This document shows positions 47,600 through 56,547 of a stretch of DNA of 64,000 nucleotides, piece after piece; positions within the stretch are counted from its first letter, which is position 1; every line of letters begins with the position of its first letter. The notes beneath the pieces were generated by a model. That model worked only from the letters and a program-made list of their open reading frames with translations. It was not told where the DNA came from and did no database searches. Source of the stretch: Streptomyces sp. CG 926 (lineage in GTDB: Bacteria; Actinomycetota; Actinomycetes; Streptomycetales; Streptomycetaceae); NCBI RefSeq assembly GCF_003148825.1, contig NZ_QGGZ01000003.1, positions 1 to 64,000 of the forward strand. Reading direction: 5' to 3'. Both the position numbers and the translations under genes were made by a program.

Positions 47600-48274
47600 A
47601 TGTCCATCCGCGTGATGCTGGTCGACGACCAGGTGCTGCTGCGCACCGGCTTCCGTATGGTGCTCGCCGCCCAGCCGGACATGGAGGTCGTCGCCGAGGC
47701 GGGCGACGGCCTGGAGGCGCTGGAGGTGCTGCGGGCCACGAAGGTGGACGTGGTGCTGATGGACGTCCGCATGCCCAGGCTCGACGGGGTGGAGGCGACA
47801 CGGCGGATCTGCGAGCCGGAGGAACACCCGAAGGTGATCATCCTGACCACCTTCGACCTGGACGAGTACGCCTTCTCGGGCCTGAAGGCGGGCGCGAGCG
47901 GGTTCATGCTGAAGGACGTCCCGCCGGGCGAGCTGCTCGCGGCCATCCGCTCGGTGCACAGCGGGGACGCGGTGGTGGCCCCGTCCACGACGCGGCGCCT
48001 GCTGGACCGCTTCGCGCCGATGCTGCCGACGACCACCGAGGAGCCGCGGAACAAGGAGATCGAGCGGCTGACGGAGCGCGAGCGCGAGGTCATGCTGCTG
48101 GTGGCGCAGGGCCTGTCGAACGGCGAGATCGCGGCCCGGCTGGTCCTGTCGGAGGCGACGGTCAAGACCCACGTGGGCCGGATCCTGACCAAGCTCGGGC
48201 TGCGCGACCGGGTCCAGGTCGTGGTCCTGGCGTACGAGACGGGCCTGGTCCGCGCGGGCGGCGGAGCCGGCTAG
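47600..48274 (+). CDS. LuxR/NarL-type response regulator
   Basis: Cognate regulator of the upstream kinase, 224 residues. The receiver has D55 in VVLMDVRMPRLDG and a C-terminal helix-turn-helix (LTEREREVMLLVAQGLSNGE, VKTHVGRILTKLGLRDRVQV). ATG at 47600 has GACGAGG about 8 bases upstream. No target promoter can be assigned from the sequence; nearby candidates are the genes transcribed from 48.3-50.5 kb. Confidence 0.95.
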   Translation: MSIRVMLVDDQVLLRTGFRMVLAAQPDMEVVAEAGDGLEALEVLRATKVDVVLMDVRMPRLDGVEATRRICEPEEHPKVIILTTFDLDEYAFSGLKAGASGFMLKDVPPGELLAAIRSVHSGDAVVAPSTTRRLLDRFAPMLPTTTEEPRNKEIERLTEREREVMLLVAQGLSNGEIAARLVLSEATVKTHVGRILTKLGLRDRVQVVVLAYETGLVRAGGGAG

Positions 48275-48325
48275 CCGCACCCGCGCCGCCGCCCGCCCCG
48301 CCCGCCCTGCTCCGCCTGCTCCGCC

Positions 48326-50008
48326 TTACTGCGTCCCGGCTGCCGCCCCCGGGTCCGAAGCCGTCATCCAGCGGTCCGGCCGGGCCGAGGCCCGGGAGGT
48401 GCGGGAGCGGGCGGCCTGGGCGTGCAGCAGGGTCGCGGCCTCCGCCTCCGGGCGGAGCCGGGCCGTGGCCGTGCAGTTCGCGCCGGTGTCCACGTGGACG
48501 TCGGCGACGCCGCGGGCCCGGGCCCAGGGGCCCTGCGTGAGGCGGACGCTCTGCACCTTGGCGTGCGGGACGACGTCCGTACGCAGGCACAGGCGGCCGT
48601 GCCGGGCGGCGAACACCTCCGGGGAGAGCGCGAGCGCGTACCCCTTCCACCACACCGGGACCACCCAGCGGGATCCCGTCCGCGGGGAGCCCGAGTAGGA
48701 CAGGGCCGCCAGGTCCACGCCGGGCAGCACCCGGGCGATCATGGCGAAGGCGGCGTCCTTCGCGGCCACGGGGATCAGGACCGTGTTGTTCGAGCCCGCC
48801 ACCTTCAGCTCCACCCGGACCAGGCCGCGCCGGCGCCACAGCAGCGGCTCCACGATCCGTACGCACTGCACGCGGCCCGGCGGCACGGTCTCGTGGGCGC
48901 GGTCCAGCAGTCCGTGGTCCAGGCGCAGCCCGTCCGGGGACTCGGCGACCCGCCAGTCGTACTCGGTGAGGAAGCGGCCGGCGGTGCCCGCCCAGACGGC
49001 GCCGAGCATCGGGAGCACGGTGACCAGGGCCGCCCACGGGCTGGAGCTGAGCCACCACACGACGGCCGGCACGGTCAGCCCGGGGACCAGCAGGGCCCAG
49101 ACGCCGAGGTTGAGCAGCAGCGAGACGACGATCTCGCGCGGGGTCACGCGCAGCAGTTCGCGTTCGGGGGCCTCGCCCAGGCTCACGGCCTCCTCGGGGG
49201 CGAAGCCGGCCGCGCGGGCGAGGAGCTCGGCGCGCAGGGCGACGGCCTCCTTCTCGCCGAGGAAGGCCAGCTGGTCCTTCTCCTCGGTGCCGATGACGTC
49301 GAGCCGCAGGCTCGCGACGCCGGTCAGCCGGGCCAGGAGGGGGCGGGTGACGTCCACGGCCTGGAGCCGGTCGAGGCGGATGTGCGCGGTGCGTCGGAAG
49401 AGGAGCCCGCTGCGGATGCGCAGTTCGGTGTCGGTGATGGCGTAGTGGGTGAACCACCAGCTCAGGAATCCGTAGGCGCCGAAGACCATGATCAGGCCCG
49501 CCACCGCGGCCACCCGCAGGAGGGCGGGCAGGTCGGCCACCCATCGCCCGGCCTGGTCGCCCTGCTGGGCGAGCACGCCGACGGTCGCGGCGATCGGCAC
49601 CCAGGCGCGGCGCAGCGGGGTGAAGGGGTGCAGCCGACGCTCCCCCGGGCCGCTTGCGGAGGGCGGCTCGGCGGCGGACACGGCGGCTGCGGGCCGCTGG
49701 TCGGCGGGCCCGCCGACAGCGGGAGCGGGGGCGTGTTCGGGCCCGCCTGCTGCGGGAGCGGGCTCGCCTGCAGCGGGCGCGGGAGCGGGCTCGCCTGCAG
49801 CCGGCGCGGGAGCGGGCTCGCCTGCAGCCGGCGCGGGAGCGGGCTCGCCTGCAGCCGGCGCGGGAGCGGGCTCGCCTGCAGCCGGCGCGGGAGCGGGTTC
49901 GGCGGCGGGCTTCGCGCGCACGGGCTCGTCCGCCGCCGACGGCTCGGGGGCGGTCTGCGCGTCGCGTGCCTCGGGGCGGGGGTCCGAGCCCTGCGGACCG
50001 GGGGTCAC
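48326..50008 (-). CDS. Large PH-domain (DUF304/bPH2) membrane protein
   Basis: A 560-residue protein with an Ala/Pro/Glu-rich N-terminal tail of about 120 residues containing tandem GEPAPAPAA units, then several membrane segments and two or three bacterial PH (YdbS/DUF304-type) domains (TDTELRIRSGLLFRRTAHIR, RLDVIGTEEKDQLAFLGEKE, DWRVAESPDGLRLDHGLLDR, RIVEPLLWRRRGLVRVEL). Family members are membrane proteins whose biochemical role is unclear; some reports link them to membrane or antimicrobial stress. GTG at 50008 overlaps the stop of the upstream PH gene (GTGA). Confidence 0.88.
   Translation of the reverse strand: MTPGPQGSDPRPEARDAQTAPEPSAADEPVRAKPAAEPAPAPAAGEPAPAPAAGEPAPAPAAGEPAPAPAAGEPAPAPAAGEPAPAAGGPEHAPAPAVGGPADQRPAAAVSAAEPPSASGPGERRLHPFTPLRRAWVPIAATVGVLAQQGDQAGRWVADLPALLRVAAVAGLIMVFGAYGFLSWWFTHYAITDTELRIRSGLLFRRTAHIRLDRLQAVDVTRPLLARLTGVASLRLDVIGTEEKDQLAFLGEKEAVALRAELLARAAGFAPEEAVSLGEAPERELLRVTPREIVVSLLLNLGVWALLVPGLTVPAVVWWLSSSPWAALVTVLPMLGAVWAGTAGRFLTEYDWRVAESPDGLRLDHGLLDRAHETVPPGRVQCVRIVEPLLWRRRGLVRVELKVAGSNNTVLIPVAAKDAAFAMIARVLPGVDLAALSYSGSPRTGSRWVVPVWWKGYALALSPEVFAARHGRLCLRTDVVPHAKVQSVRLTQGPWARARGVADVHVDTGANCTATARLRPEAEAATLLHAQAARSRTSRASARPDRWMTASDPGAAAGTQ
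49761..49895 (-). repeat. Five 27-base tandem repeats in a coding region
   Basis: On the plus strand GGCTCGCCTGCAG starts at 49761, 49788, 49815, 49842 and 49869, a period of exactly 27 bases, with the intervening bases nearly identical. It encodes GEPAPAPAA repeats in the N-terminal tail of the PH protein. The repeat number probably varies between strains. Confidence 0.9.
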
Positions 50009-50496
50009 AGGCCCGCCGACCTTGCCTCGCCGAGGGCGGTGAGCCGGTCGCGCAGCCGCTCCGCCTCGGCCGGCAGCAGCCCGGGGATCTTGGCGTCGGT
50101 GGCCGCCGCGGCCGTGTGCAGTTGTACGGAGGCCAGGCCGAAGCGGCGCTCCAGCGGGCCGGAGGTGACCTCGACCAGTTGCATCCGCCCGTACGGCACC
50201 ACGGTCTCCTCCCGCCACAGCACACCCCGGCTGATCAGCAGGTCGTCCGCGCGCTCGGCGTAGCGCCAGGACCGCCAGTTCCGGCCGAGGAGCACCCAGC
50301 CCCAGGCCAGGACCGCGAGCCAGATCGCCCCGAGGGCCGCCCACGCCGGGCCGAGCGTCAGCCCCGGCACGACGGCGGTCACGACGGCGAGCAGCACCGT
50401 CCATATCAGCAGCAGCGTCCGGCGCAGTGCGAGCAGCCCGCCGGGCAGCCCGACCCACGCGGGGCCGTCCGTCTCACCCATTGTCCCCGTTTCCAT
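50005..50496 (-). CDS. Small PH-domain (DUF304/bPH2) membrane protein
   Basis: A 163-residue protein with two membrane segments (about 25-72) and one bacterial PH domain (DLLISRGVLWREETVVPYGR, MQLVEVTSGPLERRFGLASV, LLPAEAERLRDRL). It corresponds to the YdbS partner of the larger PH protein, with which it overlaps by a GTGA start/stop; the two proteins probably act together. ATG at 50496 or 50481 may start it. Confidence 0.88.
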   Translation of the reverse strand: METGTMGETDGPAWVGLPGGLLALRRTLLLIWTVLLAVVTAVVPGLTLGPAWAALGAIWLAVLAWGWVLLGRNWRSWRYAERADDLLISRGVLWREETVVPYGRMQLVEVTSGPLERRFGLASVQLHTAAAATDAKIPGLLPAEAERLRDRLTALGEARSAGL

Positions 50497-50515
50497 GCGC
50501 CCACCCTAGGGCTGA

Positions 50516-50521
50516 GACAAT
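50516..50521 (+). promoter_or_regulatory. -10 hexamer of the orphan nuoD gene
   Basis: GACAAT ends 6 bases before the ATG at 50528; no ribosome site is visible, suggesting a leaderless transcript. Confidence 0.4.
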
Positions 50522-50527
50522 GCCCGC

Positions 50528-51670
50528 ATGACGGAGACCACGGTCGGTATCGGCGGAGCGGCGGAGAGCACCGACATGGTGCTCAACATCGGCCCCCAGC
50601 ACCCCTCCACGCACGGCGTGCTGCGCCTGCGCCTCGTCCTGGACGGCGAGCGGATCGTCAGCGCCGAACCGGTGGTCGGCTACATGCACCGTGGCGCCGA
50701 GAAGCTCTTCGAGGCCCGCGACTACCGGCAGATCGTCATGCTCGCGAACCGCCACGACTGGCTGTCCGCTTTCTCGAACGAGCTGGGCGTGGTCATGGCC
50801 GTCGAGCGGATGCTCGGCATGGAGGTCCCCGAGCGGGCCGTGTGGATGCGCACGCTGCTGGCCGAGCTGAACCGGGTGCTGAACCACCTGATGTTCCTCG
50901 GCTCGTACCCCCTCGAACTGGGCGGTATCACCCCGATCTTCCACGCGTTCCGTGAGCGCGAGGAACTGCAGGCCGTGATGGAGGAGATCTCCGGCGGCCG
51001 GATGCACTACATGTTCAACCGGGTCGGCGGCCTCAAGGAGGACCTCCCGGCCGGCTGGCTCGGCCGGGCCCGCGCCGCGATCGCCGACGTCCGGACCCGG
51101 ATGGACGTCTACGACAAGCTGGTCCACGGGAACGAGATCTTCCGCGCCCGTACGCGCGGGGTCGGCGTCCTGTCCGCCGAGGCGGTGCACGCGTACGGGG
51201 TCTCCGGCCCGATCGCCCGCGCCTCCGGCGTCGACTTCGACCTGCGGCGCGACGAGCCGTACCTGGCCTACGGGGAGCTCCAGGACGTCCTGCAGGTGGT
51301 CACCCGTACCGAGGGCGACTGCCTGGCCCGCTTCGAGTGCCTGCTGGACCAGACCCACAACGCGCTCGACCTGGCCGTGGCCTGTCTGGACCGGATGGAC
51401 GACCTGCCGCCCGGGCCGATCAACCAGCGGCTGCCCAAGGTCCTGAAGGCACCGGAGGGGCACACCTACGCCTGGACCGAGAACCCGCTCGGCATCAACG
51501 GCTACTACCTCGTCTCCAAGGGCGAGAAGACCCCGTACCGACTGAAGCTGCGCAGCGCCTCGTACAACAACATCCAGGCCCTGGCGGTGCTGCTGCCGGG
51601 GCAGTTGGTCGCCGACATGGTGGCGATCCTGGGCTCGCTCTTCTTCGTGGTCGGCGACATCGACAAATAG
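50528..51670 (+). CDS. nuoD: Orphan NADH-quinone oxidoreductase subunit D (NuoD2)
   Basis: A 380-residue homologue of the 49-kDa subunit of complex I. Family motifs are present: [65 protein letters not shown] and the C-terminal [12 protein letters not shown] and [12 protein letters not shown]. No other nuo gene lies in the window, so this is a duplicate of the subunit in the main nuo operon or an alternative partner. The first 15 residues are a short extension. It is about 4 kb from a MidA-like methyltransferase, a known NuoD-modifying family in eukaryotes. Confidence 0.93.
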   Translation: MTETTVGIGGAAESTDMVLNIGPQHPSTHGVLRLRLVLDGERIVSAEPVVGYMHRGAEKLFEARDYRQIVMLANRHDWLSAFSNELGVVMAVERMLGMEVPERAVWMRTLLAELNRVLNHLMFLGSYPLELGGITPIFHAFREREELQAVMEEISGGRMHYMFNRVGGLKEDLPAGWLGRARAAIADVRTRMDVYDKLVHGNEIFRARTRGVGVLSAEAVHAYGVSGPIARASGVDFDLRRDEPYLAYGELQDVLQVVTRTEGDCLARFECLLDQTHNALDLAVACLDRMDDLPPGPINQRLPKVLKAPEGHTYAWTENPLGINGYYLVSKGEKTPYRLKLRSASYNNIQALAVLLPGQLVADMVAILGSLFFVVGDIDK

Positions 51671-51706
51671 TTCCTCCCCCGGCCCCACGCCGGGAGATGT
51701 CGGATC

Positions 51707-51712
51707 TAGGGT
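51707..51712 (+). promoter_or_regulatory. -10 hexamer of the N-acetyltransferase gene
   Basis: TAGGGT ends 6 bases before the ATG at 51719, with no ribosome binding site, suggesting a leaderless transcript. Confidence 0.45.
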
Positions 51713-51718
51713 AGGTCC

Positions 51719-52570
51719 ATGATCATCTCTGGCATATACGCCGCGTACCTGGGGCGGATCGGCATTACCGAACCCGGATCCCCCTCCGTCGAAGGGCTGT
51801 TCGCGCTCACGCGGGCCCATCTGGAGCGGATCCCGTTCGAGAACACCGAGATCCAGCTGGGCCGGCCGCCGGGCATCGACCCCGAGCTGTCCGTGCGCCG
51901 CATCGGCGCCGGGCGCGGTGGCTACTGCTTCCACCTCAACGGCGCCTTCGCGGCGCTCCTGGAGCACCTCGGGTACGACGTGACCCGGCACTTCGGGGGC
52001 ATGAGCGCGGACGCGGACTCCCAGGAGGTGAGCGGCGACCACCTCACCCTGACCGTACGGATCGACGGGGAGACCTACTTCGTGGACGTCGGCCTGGGCG
52101 ACGGCCCGCCCGAGCCGCTGCCCCTGCGCGAGGGCCGCTACGAACGCGGCTTCCGGTACGGTCTGCGGCCGCTCGGGAGCACGGACGCGCCCGACACCGG
52201 CTGGACCTTCCTCAACGAGGACTCGCCCTTCCCGGCGATGAACTTCCGCTCGGCCCCCGCGACCATGGCCGACTTCGAGGCCGAGCACCTGCGGCTGTCC
52301 ACCGCCGAGGACTCCCCCTTCCTGCAGTCCTTCTTCATGCTGCGGCGCAACGCCGGGGTCATGAACCGCCTGCACGGCAGGATCCTGCTGACCCTCGACC
52401 CGCAGGGCGGGCGCGACAAGCGGGAACTGGCTTCCTCGGAGGAGCTCTTCGAGGTCATGGCCACGGTCTTCGGACGGGAGCTCGACGACCTGACCCCCGC
52501 GGACCGGACGGCGCTGTGGGACCGGGTGCAGCGGGCGCACGAGGCATGGCTCGCCGCCCAGCAGAGCTGA
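51719..52570 (+). CDS. Arylamine N-acetyltransferase
   Basis: Transfers acetyl from acetyl-CoA to arylamines, hydrazines or related substrates. The 283-residue protein has the full catalytic triad: C70 in GRGGYCFHLN, H108 in SGDHLT and D123 in FVDVGLGD. The conserved RIPFENTEIQLG region also fits. Length is standard. In Streptomyces related NATs can act in amide-forming steps of natural-product pathways, but no such cluster is nearby. Its stop codon overlaps the next ATG by one base (TGATG). Confidence 0.95.
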   Translation: MIISGIYAAYLGRIGITEPGSPSVEGLFALTRAHLERIPFENTEIQLGRPPGIDPELSVRRIGAGRGGYCFHLNGAFAALLEHLGYDVTRHFGGMSADADSQEVSGDHLTLTVRIDGETYFVDVGLGDGPPEPLPLREGRYERGFRYGLRPLGSTDAPDTGWTFLNEDSPFPAMNFRSAPATMADFEAEHLRLSTAEDSPFLQSFFMLRRNAGVMNRLHGRILLTLDPQGGRDKRELASSEELFEVMATVFGRELDDLTPADRTALWDRVQRAHEAWLAAQQS

Positions 52571-52815
52571 TGTCGGTACGGCAGGGCACACTGGGCGGCA
52601 TGTCCCACTCTCCCCGCCGGGCCTGCCCCTCCTGCGGCCGCGACTGCGCCGTCACCGCCGGCCGGATCGCCCGCCACGATCCGCCCTCCGGGCGGGAGCG
52701 TGGCGACCTGGTGTCCTGTCCCGGGTCCCGGGCCCGGGTGGTGCTCGGCGCCTCCGCGCCGACCCTGGACGGCTTCGTGCTGTCCGAACACCCCGGACAA
52801 CTCCCGCTGTTCTGA
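52570..52815 (+). CDS. Small zinc-ribbon-like protein
   Basis: An 81-residue protein with the N-terminal motif CPSCGRDC (residues 19-26), a likely zinc-binding knuckle, and the C-terminal LVSCPGSRARVVLG, which could supply the remaining ligand. No known domain otherwise. Starts at ATG 52570, overlapping the NAT stop (TGATG), or at ATG 52600; in both cases translation is coupled. A function cannot be assigned. Confidence 0.65.
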   Translation: MSVRQGTLGGMSHSPRRACPSCGRDCAVTAGRIARHDPPSGRERGDLVSCPGSRARVVLGASAPTLDGFVLSEHPGQLPLF

Positions 52816-52820
52816 GAGCG

Positions 52821-53822
52821 CTAGGAGATGGCGGTGCGCAGCCGCGCCACGTCGATCGGCTCGGTCTCGTCGTGGGCCGTCAGGTCGATGACCTGGCCCA
52901 CCGCGCGGGTCTCCTCGGTCGCCGGCTTGAACTCCGGCTCGACGACGGCCTGGGCTGACTCGGCCTTGTGCACCGCGAGGGCCTCCGCGCCGACCACGTC
53001 GGCCAGGTCCTCGTTCTGCACCGCCTCGATCACCGCGCGGGCCTGTGCCGCGTTCTTGGTGCCGAAGAAGTCGAAGCCTCCCTCGACGCGCGAGGCCGTA
53101 CGCCGCTGGGCCGCGTACGGGGCCACCGCGGCCGCCGGGCGACGCGCGGGAAGCGAAGAGGCCGCGGGAGCGGCAGCGTGGCCACGGCCGGGGCCGGGCT
53201 CCGGGGCCGACGGCCCCGCGGGCAGCGCCCGCGCCGCCTGCCGCCGGCGGGCCAGCGCCTCCAGGGCCGAGTGGGCCCGGGCGTAGCCGACCGCGGTGGG
53301 CGCGCCCGCCGAGGTGCGCTCCTCGGTGACGGCCGGAAGTTCCTTCGGTGCGCCGACCGGCGCCGCGGAAGCCTCGATGGCCAGCAGTCGGCGGCCCTCC
53401 AGGGCGCTGGCGCGCTCGGTCTCGGCGGTCGCGTACCGGCGCAGCAGCGCCGCGTGCTCGCCGCGCAGACCCGCCAGTTCGACCCGCTTGGCGCGCAGCT
53501 TCGCGTCGAGCCTGGCCCGCAGCATCCGGGCCTCCTCCAGGTCGGATTCGAGCTCGGCTATCCGCTCGTCGGTCCGCCACTCGTCCTTGACCCGCTCGCA
53601 CGCGAGTTCGGCGACGCGGCGGCCCGCCGAGCGGTCCCAGGCGCGCAGGACGACGGCGCCGGCGACCCCGGCGGCCGCGGTGACGGCCACGAGGAGCCGC
53701 AGCGCCATCGGTTCCGCCAGGAGCCAGGCCAAGCCTGCGCCGACGACGGATACACCGGCCACGGTCGTCGGCGTGAGCAGCCGGTGCAGGGGTTCGGGAT
53801 TGCGGTGGCGTCCACGGGGCAT
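52821..53822 (-). CDS. Membrane-anchored coiled-coil protein of unknown function
   Basis: A 333-residue protein with two adjacent hydrophobic segments at about 15-60 (TTVAGVSVVGAGLAWLLAEP and LVAVTAAAGVAGAVVL), followed by a charged coiled-coil (about 75-150, RIAELESDLEEARMLRARLD) and a long Pro/Ala-rich linker, then a short acidic C-terminal domain (FDFFGTKNAAQARAVIEAV). The ATG at 53822 begins MPRGRHRNPEP. No catalytic motif. It could be a membrane scaffold protein; no close neighbour explains its role. Confidence 0.72.
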   Translation of the reverse strand: MPRGRHRNPEPLHRLLTPTTVAGVSVVGAGLAWLLAEPMALRLLVAVTAAAGVAGAVVLRAWDRSAGRRVAELACERVKDEWRTDERIAELESDLEEARMLRARLDAKLRAKRVELAGLRGEHAALLRRYATAETERASALEGRRLLAIEASAAPVGAPKELPAVTEERTSAGAPTAVGYARAHSALEALARRRQAARALPAGPSAPEPGPGRGHAAAPAASSLPARRPAAAVAPYAAQRRTASRVEGGFDFFGTKNAAQARAVIEAVQNEDLADVVGAEALAVHKAESAQAVVEPEFKPATEETRAVGQVIDLTAHDETEPIDVARLRTAIS

Positions 53823-53920
53823 GGCCCGAAATTTACAGTGCATGGAGGTCGAGTGGGATACCCGCCCGGCAAACTCTTCCCGGGCAGTTGAGCCCTTTTT
53901 CCCCGTCGACCCCGTGCGCG

Positions 53921-54910
53921 CTACTTCTTCAGCAGTCCCTTGGACTCCAGGTAGGCCTTCGCGACGTCGGCCGGCTTGGCGCGCTCGGCGTCCACCTTGC
54001 GGTTCAGAGCGACCAGATCGGCCGTCGTGAGCGCCTTGGTCAACTTGTCGAGCGCGGCCGCGACCTCCGGGGTTCCGGCGTCCTTGGCGTTGACCACCGG
54101 CAGGACGTTGTCGGCGTTCTGGAGCTTCTTGTCGTCCTCCAGCAGGACCAGTCCGTAGCTGTCGAGGGTGGCGTCCGTGGTGGTGGTGAGCACCAGCTGG
54201 TCGGCGCCGTCCTTGACCGCCTGCTTGGCCTGCGGGGTGCCGACGCCCTTCGGGTCGATACCAGAAACTTGAATTCCGTACGTCTTGGTCAGCCCCGGTG
54301 CGCAGAAGGGGCGGACGTTGCATTCGTCGCCCGCCGCGATCTTCACCTGAAGTCCGGACTTACCAAGATCGGAAAGCGTCTTCAGGTTGTTCTTCCGGGC
54401 GAATTCCTCGGTCACGGCGAATGCGTTCTGGTCGACCGCCTCGCCGGCTGCGAGCGCCTTCAGGCCGAGCGGGGCCGCGAGCTTCTCCAGGCCCGCCACC
54501 GTCGCCGCGACGTCGCTGGAGGCGACCGGCTTCTCCTCGGGCGCCTTCGAGCCGTTGACCTTGGCGTTGAGGAACTCCGCGAGGGTGGCCGCGTACTCCG
54601 GGACGACGTCGATCTCGCCCTTCTCCAGCGAGGGCTCGTACAGCTCACGGTTGTTGACCGTCTTGATCGAGGTGCTGTAGCCCGCGTCCTTGAGGACCTG
54701 CGCGTACAGCTCGGCCAGCACGTTCGACTCGGTGAACCCGGCCGCGCCGATCACCAGGCTGCCCTTGCCGGCGCCCGCGGCCCCGGAGGAGTCGGCGGCC
54801 GAGCCGCCGTCCTTGCTCTTCTCCAGGCTGTCGCCGCCGCACGCGGCCAGCGACACCGTCAGGGCCAGGGCGCCCAGGGACGCGCCGAGGACGCGCGTGG
54901 TCTTGGTCAT
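53921..54910 (-). CDS. Osmoprotectant ABC transporter substrate-binding lipoprotein
   Basis: Lipoprotein of 329 residues of the OpuBC/OsmF (choline/betaine) family. Signal peptide ends in LAAC (lipid at C24), and the mature part has IGAAGFTESNVLAELYAQVL, VVPEYAATLAEFLN and DQLVLTTTTDATLDSYGLVL typical of the family. It captures glycine betaine, choline or a related solute and passes it to the two permeases encoded just upstream on the same strand. ATG at 54910 has GGAG 9 bases upstream. Ligand type is inferred from family. Confidence 0.9.
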   Translation of the reverse strand: MTKTTRVLGASLGALALTVSLAACGGDSLEKSKDGGSAADSSGAAGAGKGSLVIGAAGFTESNVLAELYAQVLKDAGYSTSIKTVNNRELYEPSLEKGEIDVVPEYAATLAEFLNAKVNGSKAPEEKPVASSDVAATVAGLEKLAAPLGLKALAAGEAVDQNAFAVTEEFARKNNLKTLSDLGKSGLQVKIAAGDECNVRPFCAPGLTKTYGIQVSGIDPKGVGTPQAKQAVKDGADQLVLTTTTDATLDSYGLVLLEDDKKLQNADNVLPVVNAKDAGTPEVAAALDKLTKALTTADLVALNRKVDAERAKPADVAKAYLESKGLLKK

Positions 54911-54942
54911 GGAGGTACTCCGTTCGAGGCGATGGACAGGAA

Positions 54943-55617
54943 TCAGCGGGACGCCGCGGCCCGCGGCAGCAGCAGCCGGTCCGCCACCACCAGCGCGCCC
55001 TCCACCAGCAGGGCGAGCGCGGCCACCAGCAGGGCGCCCGCGACGACCTGCGGGGTGTTGTACGTGTTGAAGCCGGCGGTGATGATCCGGCCGAGGCCGC
55101 CCTGGCCGACCATGGCGGCGATGGTGGCCGTGGCGATGACCTGGACGGCGCCCGAGCGCAGTCCGGTCATCACCATGGCGCGCGCGAGCGGTAGTTCGAC
55201 CCGCAGGAAGAGCTGGATTCCGGACATGCCCATGCCGCGGGCGGCCTCCACCACCGAGCGGTCCACCTCGCGCATGCCGACATAGGCGTTGGTCAGCAGC
55301 GGCGGGATCGCGAAGAGCACGAGCGCGGCGATGGTGGGCAGGTAGCCGGTGTTGCGCAGCGGGGAGACCATGAAGAGGGCGAGCACCGCGAAGACGGGTA
55401 CGGCCCGGCCGATGTTGGAGATGTTGATCGCGAGGGTGCCGCCCTTGCCGAGGTGGCCGAGGAAAAGTCCGATCGGCAGCGCCACCGCGCAGGCGATCGC
55501 GAGCGCGACCGCGCTGACGTAGACGTGCTCGCCGAGCCGGTGCCACACCCCGCTCTCCCCGGACCAGTTGGCGCCGTTCGCCAGCCAGTCCCAGGCCCCT
55601 CCGATGACGCCTCCCAC
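54943..55617 (-). CDS. Osmoprotectant ABC transporter permease, first of two
   Basis: A 224-residue permease with five or six membrane segments and the EAA loop EAARGMGMSGIQLFLRVELP, as in OpuB/OpuC-type betaine importers. GTG at 55617 is the best start. It lies between the second permease gene and the substrate-binding lipoprotein gene on the same strand, with small gaps, giving one operon. Confidence 0.9.
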   Translation of the reverse strand: MGGVIGGAWDWLANGANWSGESGVWHRLGEHVYVSAVALAIACAVALPIGLFLGHLGKGGTLAINISNIGRAVPVFAVLALFMVSPLRNTGYLPTIAALVLFAIPPLLTNAYVGMREVDRSVVEAARGMGMSGIQLFLRVELPLARAMVMTGLRSGAVQVIATATIAAMVGQGGLGRIITAGFNTYNTPQVVAGALLVAALALLVEGALVVADRLLLPRAAASR

Positions 55618-55621
55618 GCGC

Positions 55622-56407
55622 TCAGGCCCCCTTCGCCGGAGCGGAGGCCGATGCCGGCTCCGCGCCCGAAACCGAGGTCGCGGCCGGGGTCGCGGTCGAC
55701 GTCGTCGCCCGGGTCACGGACCGGCCCCCGGCACCTGCCCGGGTCCACGGGGTGAGCAGCCGCTGTACGCCGAGCAGCAGCAGGTCGGCCACGAGCGCGA
55801 GCAGCACGCACAGCACCGAGGCGGTGAGTACCTGGGCCTTGAAGGAACTGTTCACGGCCGGGGCGATGAGGTTGCCGAGGCCGCCCTTGCCGACGATGGA
55901 CCCGACCGTGGTCAGCGCGACCGTCGAGACGGTGGCGATCCGTACGCCGGCGAGCAGCGCGGGCAGCGCCAGCGGCAGTTCGACCTGCCACAGCAGGCGC
56001 CCGGGGCCGTATCCCATGCCGCGCGCCGCCTCCCGTACCTCCTCGGGGACGGCCTCCAGGCCGGCCAGGACGTTGCGGACCAGGATCGTCAGCGAATACA
56101 GCACCAGTCCGGTGACCACCAGGGCGGCCGAGAGTCCGAAGACGGGCAGCAGCAGGGAGAACATGGCGAGCGAGGGGATCGTGTAGAGCAGGGTGGTCAG
56201 GCCCAGGACGGGCGCCGCCCAACGGCGGCCGCGGCGGGCCAGCAGGGCGAGCGGCACGGACACGGCGATGCCGATCAGGACCGACACGCCCGTGAGCCAG
56301 ATGTGCTCGACGGTGGCGTCGGTCAGTTCCTGGGAGCGGGAGGTGACGTAGTCCCAGCAGATCCAGTCGTTCGCCACCAGGCAGTTCGGTGCCGTCACAC
56401 CCCTCAC
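55622..56407 (-). CDS. Osmoprotectant ABC transporter permease, second of two
   Basis: A 261-residue permease with hydrophobic segments from residue 35 to about 225 and EAA loop EAARGMGYGPGRLLWQVELP. The N-terminal 30 residues are polar (CLVANDWICWDYVTSRSQE) and precede the first segment. The C-terminal 35 residues are a low-complexity Ala/Thr/Ser-rich tail. Starts at GTG 56407 (or 56398). The gene is divergent from the ATPase gene. Confidence 0.9.
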   Translation of the reverse strand: MRGVTAPNCLVANDWICWDYVTSRSQELTDATVEHIWLTGVSVLIGIAVSVPLALLARRGRRWAAPVLGLTTLLYTIPSLAMFSLLLPVFGLSAALVVTGLVLYSLTILVRNVLAGLEAVPEEVREAARGMGYGPGRLLWQVELPLALPALLAGVRIATVSTVALTTVGSIVGKGGLGNLIAPAVNSSFKAQVLTASVLCVLLALVADLLLLGVQRLLTPWTRAGAGGRSVTRATTSTATPAATSVSGAEPASASAPAKGA

Positions 56408-56547
56408 CCCCCGTCATTCGAACGCACGTCTTCACACTCACCCGATACAGCGACCCTAACCCCCACCACCCTCAAGGGACGGAATCCTTCGCATCGAGGC
56501 AACACGCCCTTCACAAATCAGCGGCCGGCGTGCGGAAAGATGGGCTT

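Noticed and set aside
49741..49900. CRISPR array
   Set aside because: The repeats are head to tail with no unique spacers and lie within a coding sequence.
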